DNA of 64,000 nucleotides from Owenia fusiformis. Its lineage: Eukaryota > Annelida > Polychaeta > Sabellida > Oweniidae. The notes below the pieces were generated by a model. The model was not told the origin of the DNA and searched no databases. It saw only the letters and a program-made list of their open reading frames with translations. Both the position numbers and the translations under genes were made by a program. Of the stretch, positions 47,705-59,820 are shown one piece after another (position 1 is the stretch's first letter; every line of letters starts with the position of its first letter). The stretch covers positions 21,461,936 through 21,525,935 of the forward strand of contig CAIIXF020000006.1 of assembly GCA_903813345.2 (NCBI GenBank), in the 5' to 3' direction.

Positions 47705-48186
47705 CACTGGGGAAGAACTGGAAACGAGGGAGGTTTTGCCTCGTACCAAAATGACCGCAATGAAAAAGGAGCATTATCATTTCACAATTTTGTGCTTTGT
47801 CCTTCAAATTACAACTAAATATTTGGCAAGTAAGTGGTTTATTTCAGAATATAATTACACCTTATAAATTAATGCAGAAATTGCTTTGATATTTGCATTT
47901 TGATTCCCTCTCTTAGGAAACGAGGTAAGTTTTTCGCAAGTTAAACATGTCCTCGTTTCCCAACCGAGAGAATTGATTTGTAAATATCTCAGCAATAATG
48001 ACTGGATTGATTTCTAAGTTGTAATAATATTTCAAACCGGAACTTACGAAATATTTACCTGCCAAATATTTAGTTGTAATTTGAAAGATAAAGGAACGAA
48101 AAACGTGAAAAGAAAAATGCTCGTTTATCATTGCGGCCATTTTAATACGAGGCAAAACCTCCCTCGTTTCCAGTTCATCCCCAATG
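47705..48186. mobile_element. 482-bp near-perfect palindrome with ATGTT duplication
   Basis: Ends CACTGGGGAAGAACTGGAAA and, inverted, CATTGGGGATGAACTGGAAA; the direct repeat ATGTT flanks both sides. The whole element is an inverted repeat centred near 47945, with CCTCTCTTAGGAAACGAGG close to the centre. Related in sequence to the inner arms of 8690-10306. Confidence 0.8.
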
Positions 48187-48189
48187 ATG

Positions 48190-51100
48190 TTTATTCTTTA
48201 AGGAATGATAGGCCATTCAATTGTATTGACGACGTTTCATAACCCTATTATCACACCAAACTATATACCAAATATAACACGTATGGATAATTATAAATAT
48301 CAAAAATATTAATCCGAAATGCCCATCGGCTACGCATCGCACGCTCATTCAATTTGTTTTAGTTTCTTAGTCGGGTCTTAAACTGCATCTTCTCATTTTA
48401 AGTTGACAAAAACGTCTGAATTAATATTTTCTGCAGCTAGGCGGTCACCTCGCCTGCTAACTACACCAAAATATAGGTATTTTCATTGACGGTGAAACCT
48501 TTATTGATAAATGGAAACGCAAAACTCCACATCCTCTATAAGATGAAAATAATGCAAAACAAAGATATAAATTCCTCTGGACTAAATTAAGATTAATCGA
48601 GAAGCGAATTAGATTACCATGGTGACAAAGGGACTTCACACTGGCTCTCGATCTCTTGGGGACCTTTATGCAATCGCCACATCTTCTAATTATGTTCTGC
48701 CCTTGGTCTTTTCTATAATCTTAGCTTTTCATTGCCTTAAGGCTTGAACAACAATCTAATTGTTGATACCAGTTTGACTAACGTGGATGGTATTTGTCTT
48801 TCACAGAAATCAAGCAAGCTAATATTGGCTCTCAGATCCACAGAGATGTATTTTCTGTCGTCAGAAGTTATAGTCTTTTTCATGTCGATTTGCAATGATC
48901 CACTTTGACCTGGAGTGAATGATACTTTCGAAGAAATCATTGAAAGGACATTCCTAAACCGAATAACACCATAATTGCAGTCAAGAAATAAGATAAGCAA
49001 TTGGGATTTTTTGGCTTAGATTTTTTCAAATGCTCATTTTTGGACCTTGATTGTTTATTCAAATTAATAAAATTAATAATACAAACACGCATATCCAGAG
49101 AGGTTAACTAGAAAATTAAAATCATTTATCAAAAAAAAAGATTTTTCACAAAGGGCAATTTTCGAAAATCACAAAGCCAAAGAGAAAATGAAAATATACG
49201 TCTAGTTGTAATTGGGTTTCATTGAGGTTACGATAATTTCTAGGTTCAATTTGGAATACTGGTATGTTAATTATTATCAAGAAGCAACGCGTTTTATTAT
49301 TACTTTGAAGAATTCCAATAAGCTATGCAGTAATATCTTATTCTATAACTTGTTTTTTCAAATCTCAGATGACGTATCATTTTACATGACAGGCACGAGG
49401 GAGTACATGTAGGAAGATTGTGCACCATACACCGCTGCCAATAAAAATAATATATTGCATACAAAAATCGAATCCAAAGGATTTTATCTCATATACGTTT
49501 ACAAGAAATTATCAAGGAATATTTGTAATTATTATATCACTGTCAAATTCTCCACTCTCTCATTGGTATATAACATTACACGTGACATAAAAATAAGAAA
49601 AATGGGCGTACTCGACTCATCTTTTGTGGCGGTTCGTCAAGTGTCAATCTGTAAATGATACGAAAATCTCTTCTTATAAGACCTCCCAATAACAGTAGAG
49701 TGGTGAATACAAAAGTAAATAATAAAACAAAATTTTCATACTTCTGAGGTGAATGCATTTTCAATGATTTCGCAATGTTTATTCCCCTGACCCTTCGGGC
49801 CTCGGAAAATAAATAATATAGTCTTGCTATTATATTATATTATAGTACCCTTTTTCTTCCTGGCTATGTCACTGGTATTTTTGGGTGTGGTCTACAGCAA
49901 GAGGGAATATTGTCGTTTGGTTTAGATAACAAGCACCGCTTACCGTAACGATGCATTGATCGGAGTTCGACTGTCGCCAACATGATAATCATTGAACGCG
50001 AAGTACGTGAATATGTCAGGGGACGCTAGCCAGGACCTAAAATTAGGCGCGGCAAAAGGAATAGGCGAGGCAAAACTGGATAGGCGAGGCAAAACTGGAT
50101 AGGCGAGGCAAAACTGAATAGGCGAGGCAAAAAGGTATAAGCGAGGCAAAAGAAATAGGCGAGGCAAAAGGAAAAGGCGAGGCAAAGGCTAAAAGTAATG
50201 CATCACCACATATTGACTTCATTTCCAAGCCTCCAAGGTCTGAAAAGATATATTGATATAATATTGTGGTGAGACATGCCTGTCTACGCCCATGGGTATA
50301 TACCTGGTGTCACATCCCATTGCATGATCCAACGGATATTACATCACGAATGTCTTGCCGTTAAACTAGAGCTGTGTAGATCTAATGATTTTTTATGAAT
50401 ACAGCCGTCATCCCATCCGTATCATATGGACGTTTTATGATACTTAATAGCAACAGGCAGAAGTCATTTACAACGTATTGCAGCGACGCTGTTGGCTTAA
50501 GTATAGTAAAATTGCTCCATTGCTGTTGAATTAGTGTGCGCCACGTCAAAACCGCCAATGACAGCAGCAATATTCAAGAAATTCCTCAGGTGTAAATTGA
50601 CGATTATCTGCATCACAATTCACTGAGTACTGCATATCTAATTATAATCACTCCATTTGCTCATCAACAAAAGAGACAACTTAGTATTTCGAAAACTCTA
50701 TAAATTTTTTTTTCCATGTCACGAAAGGGACGATAGATGGGGCTGTCTCTAACAAAGCGCAATAGGATCCAAACCAAATCCCCCCCCCCCACTACAAAGG
50801 GACGTCTACAGTCCAATAAAGCACCAACAAAAATTGAGCAATCATAACAACTCACTATCACCGACATTTACGGCCGCCATACAACTCTTTGACGAAACAT
50901 AAATGACGACTGCATTGATTCTCGAGATTGTAAGGAATGTATTGTACGAAGATTGGGAATAGGGACTCGAGTTGAATGACTATAGCGCACCACCTCGGTC
51001 TAATCTACACGGTACGCCCAGTACATGGTAAGGCGTCAATAACCATAAAACCCACACTACTTCATATTTTGATCCACTGTGCTTTTATTTGTTTGATTTG

Positions 51101-52005
51101 TTTATGTTTATTTTATTCACCAATGATGATGTGTATTACATATAATTCACAAGTTTAACATAAAAGTAAAAGTAAACTATACAATCAAATTATGTTAATA
51201 CAGGCATTTACAGTTTAAAGTATCATTGTTTAGTGACCATGATGCTTCTTACATTGTAATTAGTATGTAAAATACCTGTTTTCAGTCCTGCTGAAATACA
51301 TCTTATATGTCATATTCATCATTATAAGTTATATGATTTGAAGTGCAATACAGGAAATATTGTGCTCGGGAAATTCTGTGTTGTCAAGAGACGAAGTCGA
51401 GTGCCAATACAGAATATCGAGAGCAATATGTATCCTGTATTTCACTTCAAGAAGTAGAAGTACATTTGACTGGCTGAAATTTTTAACAAACCTTTCTAAT
51501 ATTACATTTTCCCAATCTCTAGTAACCGTCATTGTTCCATCAAATATAGTCTTAACATTAGCAATGTAAGGGAAAATGGCGGACGGACGCATTCAAATCT
51601 CTACACCATGTAGAAAGACCTGGTCACACACATTTTACGTCCAAAAATTTAATGAATCGAAATTCCTGATATTTCCTTTTAAAGCGTAACGCGTATCCGT
51701 TTAGTAAATCGAACGCTCGTTTTTGGTGTGGCCCACCGTTTAGTATAAAGGCGCGTTCCCGGAATAATACTAAAGGGTACAAAGGTTTGAAGTCGTTTTG
51801 TCAACACCTCTGTCTATGTATGTAACAATAGTATTGGTATTGTATAGATCGTCACACATTTATTAAAAGGAAGATTTTTCTTTTGACAAATCAATTTCAC
51901 TCATTCACATTTTCATTTTGTGTGTAATAGGAAAATTGACTATTATTGGTTGTTGTACATATCCTTTGGATAATTCACTCTCTCAATATTGACAGAATCG
52001 TTGTT
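48190..52005. other. intergenic region with one minisatellite
   Basis: Contains the 19-bp minisatellite at 50047-50190 and a poly-C run near 50781. A possible plus-strand start, AAAATGGCGGAC at 51573, opens a frame reading MADGRIQISTPCRKTW for about 38 codons, but I see no good donor. The opposite strand is open over 51329-51592 as well. Otherwise no gene is recognised. Confidence 0.35.
50047..50190. repeat. 19-bp minisatellite, about 8 units
   Basis: Unit ATAGGCGAGGCAAAACTGG, degenerate toward the right end. Open frames across it on the minus strand are a by-product. Confidence 0.85.
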
Positions 52006-52006
52006 A

Positions 52007-52498
52007 CACCCCAGTCACATTTGTCGCACGGCGGCCGCAAGTCGACCGCAGATCAATTAAATCGGTGAATTTCTGCGGCGAGCGTAGAAAAACTACGCTC
52101 GCCTTGCGGCCTCCGTACGGCGAATGCAGATTTTTACAGGCCGCAGTGAAGGCGTAGAAATTATAACTCGGAGTTATAATATTTGTTCATTTCTGGGGTA
52201 CCCGTAGAAATCAACTGGCTCAACAAGATTGAATCATTATTTGTCAATGTTTCACGATCACTTTTCATTTGATATTACATCCTAGCACTATGAATAACAT
52301 TTATAAATTGTCCCGATGTAAATAAAATGAAAAAAGTATTATTTCAATCAACAGAAATTTAAAATTCACCGTGCGGCTGCCGTGGGAAATGTGACTGCAA
52401 AAGTATGAGAGCGCAGAAATTCCACGGCGAGCGTAGAAATGTTACTGGCCGCAGAAATGATAGACCGCAAGGTCGCCGTAGGAAATGTGACTGGGGTG
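52007..52498. mobile_element. 492-bp GC-rich element with TA flanks
   Basis: Ends CACCCCAGTCACATTTGTCG and, inverted, CACCCCAGTCACATTTCCTA, with TA on both sides. The first and last parts are clearly GC-richer than anything near them and carry internal hairpins (GCGAGCGTAGAAAAACTACG then CTCGC). A motif GTAGAAAT/GCAGAAAT recurs. No coding frame. Confidence 0.75.
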
Positions 52499-52499
52499 T

Positions 52500-54025
52500 A
52501 AACGGACTATTTTATACCTCCAAGACGATATTAATAAACTGGAATTGACAAAACTCCACTTTTTTTCTTAAAATGGACTAATGCAGTTGACTCGACTGGA
52601 GCCACCATATTGTTTTAATACGGGAAACTTATCGTAACCCCTTAAAGTAATCGCATGTTACGTTTTCATATATTTCTTCCAAAACATAGCCAGTCCACTG
52701 ACTAGTAGGTGCCACCCTTTAATTTTCCCGGTCATCAACAAGAGCGCTTTTTGTGTCTTTATTTTAACTTGTCAGACACAGGCTATTTTACGAATCAGTG
52801 GGGTACGTTTTTTCATTCCCAGAATGTTTTCGCTGATGCAGGTCAACTCTTTCTCCATGGTCTAATGATTAGCTCCTTTATCATGATGCCCGTTCTGTTT
52901 TTGTCAAAATCTATACCCATCAGCCAGGAATAAATGAATTCATTGCATATGGAGTAGTCTGAAATGTCATTGCCCACGTGTTTGGAACAAATATATTACA
53001 TTGACTGATTGTGATCACGTATTGACAATTATTTCCCATCAGAAAGGGAACAATAAATTACAATTTACCATTGGATTTCCTGCAAAGTAAATTTTGTCAA
53101 ACTGTTAAAATGACATTCTTCAGGCAATTAATAATCTAGAGGACACCCGCTAGGTTCAGAGGTTAGATAACTTTTATTAAATGTCTAAATACATTAATCA
53201 AAATCAATTAACGTAGCAGACTGATCATTTCAAAACTATGGCCTTTTACCAGTTTCGATTCTGATTTCGATTTTTTTGATGTATAAAAAGAGCTTTGCGG
53301 CATTTTGAAAATCTGCCTTGAAATGAGTTATGTTTCTATTCATATATAGTCTGAAGTATAGTTTTGTTTCATTTCCGACAACTATGTTACATACATATTA
53401 TGTATATTTGAAATGATTGAAGAAACTATAGATAAAAGACGGGTTTCATCAAACGTCTGGTCCTTGATAACATTTAGCACTAATTCTATTCACACTTATA
53501 CCTTTATCCAGCTTTATCGTATTATAAATAAATAAATTGAGAAAAATAAAGAAAAAACTAACTTACAATACATAAGATCAGTTTAAAAACCAACCCAAGT
53601 TTTAACGATTTCAGTAAATTCAATACTTACCAACACCAGATATCTAATTCCCATATTTAATCCAAATTATTCTATTCCTGTATCATACTAGCTATAAGTC
53701 CATATTTCTATCAAGCCATATTCTAATAATGAGTTCCGCAGCCCTAGAGGACGCAAAATAATATCCTGCTATTCACAGATTCACCTGTTGTAAAAGCTCC
53801 ATCTCGGTATATTGTTTCGCCTCAATGTAGTTGTTATAGTTATCTTGAAGCTTTATAAAATCGTCGTTAACGCCTTCATGTCAACTAATATTACCTGAGC
53901 TTTCACACTTTATAATTGCGCTGTACCGTATAGTTAGTTGTCTTAGACTCAAAGTGAACTAATCACCTTACCCGTCGCCTACATGTACCTGTGTCTTGAC
54001 ATGTCATATCCATCGAGGATTAGAG
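52500..54025. other. no feature recognised
   Basis: AT-rich, short random frames only. Confidence 0.4.
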
Positions 54026-54029
54026 TTCA

Positions 54030-54335
54030 TATGGGGGACTTGAGTTCTATTGGGATCTTGAATTTCTATTTGAAGCTTGAGTTTTACATGTACTAGGGCC
54101 TTGAGTTCTATGGGTGTTTTGAATTATTTATGACACGAGTTACGATGGCTTTGAGTTTCAGTGTCTTGCGTAATGTATGAGATTTCATCTATGTGAAGTC
54201 CTTGAATTCTATTGCGATCTTGAGTTCTATTTGAAACTTGAGTTTTACATGTACTAGGGCCTTGAGTTCTATGGGTGTTTTGAATTATTTACGAGGGCTT
54301 TGAGTTTCAGTGTCTTGCGTAATGACACTTGGAGT
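54030..54335. repeat. tandem duplication, about 161-bp unit with short internal repeats
   Basis: The block ttttacatgtactagggcct, then ttgagttctatgggtgtttt, then ctttgagtttcagtgtcttg occurs at 54086 and again at 54247. Within units, CTTGAGTTCTAT recurs every 15-30 bases. Confidence 0.75.
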
Positions 54336-54339
54336 TTGC

Positions 54340-56335
54340 GAAGTACTTGAATTCTTGAGGTCTCCGCATGGGGTCTTATTTAGAGACTCGGTACTACGTA
54401 CGAGGAACTTATCTCATCCTTTTATATATCGTAATTAGAACTATATGAAAATGTATTCTTTCATATAAATGAGGCAATAAAACAATACAATTGATCCCCA
54501 TATGATGCGTTTGTTTCATAACAAAGGGAACTGCGTTGTTTGAGGTGTTTCTTAAATTTCGTGTGGACTAGCCATTACGTACACTGACCGAAGGACTATA
54601 TTTAGTGTCTGTATGCCCATACAGGAAACAAATGCATGGATATTCTGATGTTAAAGCTGTTTGGCGCACTCTGAGCGTTTCTGGTTTATCTTAATCGCAA
54701 AATACAAGATCGTTTACAATTATTATCCTGTATTTATTCATTTGGAGTCAGATGGGAAACATCATTCAAAATTCACAGATTAAGTTTCAAGAAGCACGTA
54801 TGCTAAATAGGCGTCGTCCTCTGAATTTACCGTATGTAACAACAGGTACTGGAAGGCCTATGCGATTTTGTTTAGCGTGTTTCAGGGAAATCACATACAA
54901 TACAATATACAATGTAATATGGTTCATGGTTTAGAGAATCCTATATTTTCATCTCATTGAAATTCATAAAAGCGTGCTTAGTGCTGGTGCGAATATGAAT
55001 TTTCTTGTTGTTTAAATTCGAGTTCTCAAGGATGATGTTTGAAACGGTATATTCAGATGATGAAATAACATTTGAAAATATGTAGCTTCAAAATGTCTTC
55101 GTTGATATATCAGAATATATTGTGGGTGAAAATGATGCCGGTGTAAAAATGTTCAGCGGGAAAAATAATTATCTGTGCATACATGGACTCTCAACTAGAA
55201 GGGTAGGCAACTTCCCATATTCCATACATAAGCATTGCCTTTGGGTTTTCAAAATTGGAGAATGTACACATTCCAGAAAATCTTGTTTTGTACTTTTTAC
55301 GGATGATTAAGAGAAATAACTAAAAAAGCATGATTATCTACATATATGTTGATAATTTAATAAAAAATGGAATTCATCATAATTATGACAATACAGAAAG
55401 TGAACATTCTCCCACAAATTATGTTTTAATTGGAATGTGTTCTTGAATAATTACCCACAATGCAATACTCGAAGAGAACATCTTGATACCTCTTATTCTT
55501 ATTAGTCTTTTTTGTTTACTTTTACATGAGATTGAATATATCTTCTGCTTTAATCCTATTGAAAATTGATTTTTAATCAAAATAATACTAAAACATATAC
55601 ATTTATCTAATAATTTTTGAAATATTACCATAAAAGGGAAGCATGGCATTGCTCATTTTGAAGGTCTCATGTTATTACACAGAGTTGCATACCCTTCCCA
55701 TGGTGCATATAAGAGGCCACGTGGATGTCAGACACAATGCAAAGCGTCATCTCGCGATTTTGATAGAATTACATGATTATAATTGTATTACCAGATTACA
55801 GTGAAGGGCAGGGAATGATTTACGAAGCAGTTGCATCTGTAGTTATGAACTGTTTATCTTGTATGTCATCGGAATAGCCACGGGGCAATGTTTCAACATC
55901 TATAAAGGATGATCAAATGTAGAGGTCACAATATAAATAAAGAACGTGTTTTCTTTCTCCATTTTTATTGGATTAAATCGAAAAGATTATTGTCTTAAAT
56001 AATTGGCTTTTCACGACTTCTTTTAATCACACACACATTTTGCGTTATGATAACCTTTCTAACTTTGATATCTGTCATTCAGTAATCCATTTAAAATTAT
56101 GAGAAGGGAGATTTGTAAAAACATAACTTCGTTGATATAATAATGAAGAATAAATAGTACTATACCACGGGTACTGGACTCACATGATGTTGCTCAAGAG
56201 TGAATGATGGCTCAAATGAAAAATGCGGATTTAATTTTTGCCGATTTTTATAACAAAATTATTTCATAGAACTACTCTTTACAGTGACATGGCTTTTACA
56301 TGATTATAAAATACAATGCAGGACGCCTGAAATTA
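54340..56335. other. no gene recognised
   Basis: Short frames only; no repeat with clear edges. Confidence 0.4.
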
Positions 56336-56339
56336 TTTG

Positions 56340-56645
56340 TAAAGCTAGGAAAATAGACAGCTTTTGAACCAGGAGTCATATAGGAGTTTTCTGTATTGAT
56401 GTTGAACAAAAATAACTCAAAACGTGACACCGGTTTTAAGGAAATGGTCCAAAAGTGAATTTTGCGAGACAAATATGGCGGCCATTTTGAAAATAGGCAA
56501 GCTTTTGAACTAGGAGTCATAGGGGGTTTTCTATATTGATGTTGAACAAAAATAACTTAGACACGGGAATGTTATTGACAGAGATTTTAAAACGGGCCAA
56601 TTGTTGACATACGGACAGACGGACGGATAGACAGACAGACGGACG
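56340..56645. repeat. 141-bp tandem duplication followed by a GACA/GACG microsatellite
   Basis: The block gcttttgaaccaggagtcat, then ttctgtattgatgttgaaca, appears near 56361 and 56502. At 56608-56645 follows an ACAGACGGACGG-type microsatellite. Confidence 0.65.
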
Positions 56646-57116
56646 AGTGAGTGATTGAAATAGCTTACCACGTGATTCTAATCATCTTTAAGGTTGTAAG
56701 ATTCTTATTTACAAGCATTTCATCACCTCAGAAATTATCCCGAGTCTTGGGAGTCTACCAATCCGATCAGGTCAAATGAATGTTTATTAATGCTTCGATT
56801 AACATACAATTGTTATTAAACATAAAAATAAAATATTGATTAATATTTAGCAAAAGCCAATTGTATATTTGTACAAACTTCAAATATGTTATAATTTCTA
56901 CGGCGCCATGTTATTTACAGATTTAAGCACGATTGAAAAGAAAATATTGTACCATATGTTAACGCAACTAAAATACTAGTATCACTTATAACAATATTTA
57001 TACGAGACACTGTCCATCAATAGGAGATGGGATGATTTATACAGTGTATGCATATTTATCAAGGATTTGTAACATAATTTTTAATGAGAAACTACACAAA
57101 ACAGAATTGCAATTTC

Positions 57117-58000
57117 AAATGATCAAATGTACATTATATGATCAGGTGCACGCCAAATGATCAAATAAATTCGCAACGATTAAATGGACACCATGATCAG
57201 TACATTGCATGATCAAGAGCACACCATATAATCAAATGTACACCACATGATCAAATGTACACCTCATGATCGAATGTTCATCCCATGATCAAAGGTACAC
57301 CCCATGATAAAACGCACACCACATGATCAAATGTACACCACATGATCAAATGTACACCACATAATAAAGTGCACACCACATGATAAAATGCACCCTACAT
57401 GATAAAATGTACATTGTATGATTAAGGAATAAATAATGATAGGCCATTCAATATGGTGAAATTCAGCACGAGTTGGACAGAATGTTGTACAAAGCACGAA
57501 CCGAAGGTGAGTGCATTTGTACTAACATTCTGTCCAACGAGTGCTGAATTTCACCATATTGAATGGCCTATCATTATTTATTCCGATTCAAACATAAAAA
57601 TTAGTAAAAGCCGTGTCTGTGGAACGGGCATGAAGGAAGAATACGCATGCTGTCAAGATTCTGAAGAACAGCTATCCCCGGACAGAGCCCCAGATGTGCA
57701 GCTGAGATGTGACGTCACTCAAAACAATTTTGCAGATTGAATAGAGCATTGTCGTGCATCTATGGAGAATTAGAGAACGTTCTATATTGGCTATGCTGCA
57801 TTCTGATTGGTTGAGAAATTCGAATAGAGCACGGTCATGTTTGAATTAAGAGCACACCACATGATCAAATGTACACTACATGATTGAGGTGTACCACATG
57901 ATCAAAGGTACACCACATGATCAAGTGCACACCACACGATCAAATGTACACCACATGATCAAGTGGAAACGATATGATCAAAAGTAATCAACATTATTCA
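57117..58000. repeat. 19-bp satellite (CATGATCAAATGTACACCA), split by an insertion
   Basis: Degenerate 19-bp units run from 57117 to 57426 and resume at 57845 to about 58000. The gap is filled by the element at 57427-57844. Confidence 0.8.
57427..57844. mobile_element. insertion with 157-bp palindrome at its left end
   Basis: ATTAAG flanks both sides (57421-57426, 57845-57850), and joining the flanks restores a normal satellite unit. The first 157 bases (57427-57583) form a strong palindrome with arms GAATAAATAATGATAGGCCA... and its inverse. The rest has ATTCAAACAT and its inverse near its two ends, a perfect CRE, TGACGTCA (57712), and TGATTGG (57798). The frame at 57453-57740 is a by-product of the palindrome. 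Part of the arm (AATGATAGGCCATTCAAT) recurs at 48204. Confidence 0.65.
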
Positions 58001-58004
58001 CAAC

Positions 58005-59820
58005 ATAATCAATTATATATCACATGACTTATTTTAGACTTTCTGCACAATTATGTAATATATGTCTTTACTATTCAGCAGCTCATTTAGTTCATATTTT
58101 ATAAGTTCTTTATGAACTGCAACTCCACACTTGCACTGTTCTTACAAAATGATTACCATTTTATGACTGATAGGCGCTATAACATCTCGTATCAATGAAT
58201 AACTGAATTCTTAAGTTTGCGAATACATGAAAAATGATGAGACAGCATCTGTATTCTGTACCTATTACTGGTATTGATGCTTGTTTCAAGTACCGGTGTG
58301 TCTCTTATTATATAGCACTGTGGCAAGTGGAAAGCCGAGGATTCAGTCATGCACATGTTATGTATCATAAGTTTACGTGTACATTATAGGGAACGGGGGC
58401 ATTACAAAAATATAACAGCAAATCGAGGTGATTTCAGAGTTTCCACTCAACATCATATCTGAAAATCTTACACATCGTCAATTTAATGATCGTCTTTTGA
58501 ATGGTAATAATATAATTTGAAATAAATATATTTACTTTTCTCTGGATTGTTTTAAAAAACACATCTGACACTTCTTTTGTTCTTGGTATCATATGGGTAT
58601 CGATATGGTGAATTTTTTGAAACGAAACATCTATCCGGACCTATAATTGGAACAAAATGCCATAAACACAACGTGTCCAGGTCTTTCAATATTGTAATGG
58701 TACAACGGAAAGTTTGGTTGATCTTGTTAATGAAATAAAAGGTTAATCTTAATTTTTTATCTATTTTGGGGGGTTTTGTTTTAATTTTTAATACTTGTTG
58801 TTAAATCAACCAAAATGTCCTTTGTATAACTATATAATATAGAGAGGTCTAAGAAAATGTTGTGTATGTTATTTTATTCAAACAAGCTTAGAAAGATATT
58901 TTATTTCATTCTCAAGAATTGGTAAAAAAGAACAAAAACAAAACAATTGCACTAAAAAACAAAAAATGTTAACAAAAAACAGTTATTTAAAATATATTTA
59001 AATAATTATTGCATTAAATTGTTGTCAATCAGTCAAAATTACATAAAGGACCGTGTTTTTACAGAATGTTTTCAATAATTTATTTAAGAGAAAAACATTG
59101 TTAAATTCAGTTCACCATATCGATACCAATTCTTAGGTCTAAATCATGAAATCAAGAATTTTGCACACACTTGTGAAAAAATCCTGGGGAGAACAACATT
59201 GTCATAATTAAATTGCTTTTTCAAAACGGGTATTTTATACAATAACCCCAAAGATATTATGAAAAGAGTTGGATTTGTAACACACAAACATATTTGGAAA
59301 CATGACGTAATTATATTACTTGAATTTCTCTCCATTTACAAGGTGAATCCATGGCAAATTATACATACCTTCTCACAACTGTAACCAATGATAAAACTGG
59401 TCAAGTGAACTCGCTTGAGTTATCTATTGTCGTAACAATACCACCGAATGTGTGTTTATATTGTAGCTACAAGTTGGTAAATCAATGAAGCGTGATATGC
59501 AGGGATGAGTTTATATGGATTGTTTAAACAAAGGTGCATAATTCTTCCATTAAAATGTACAGAAGCATGAACTTATGATACATAAGATGTGGCTGACTGA
59601 ATCCAAATATTTTGACTAGCCACAGTGTGTAAAATAACAACTTAGCCCCAAACTACATGTATTTGTATATTCTACAAATACCATACAACTCATTGCAATT
59701 TTCTCAAATATTGCTTATTCATGTTAATTGTATTTTCTGTAATATACCCCCACTTATTGTTTTTTCTACACATGATCCCTGACTATTGAGTTTTCCACAA
59801 ATGTCCCTTCCTTTCATCTG
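58005..59820. other. downstream of the TBC gene, nothing recognised
   Basis: AT-rich; probably includes the 3'UTR of the TBC gene near its upper end, but I see no clear AATAAA on the minus strand close to the stop codon. Confidence 0.35.

Noticed and set aside
50043-50228. Minus-strand ORFs rich in FASPI/LPRL
   Set aside because: By-product of the 19-bp minisatellite.
51573-51690. Possible first exon MADGRIQISTPCRKTW on the plus strand
   Set aside because: Good start context, but no convincing donor before the stop and an equally open opposite strand.
57453-57740. 95-codon plus-strand ORF
   Set aside because: Its first half is the palindrome arm and its inverse; no family or splice context.
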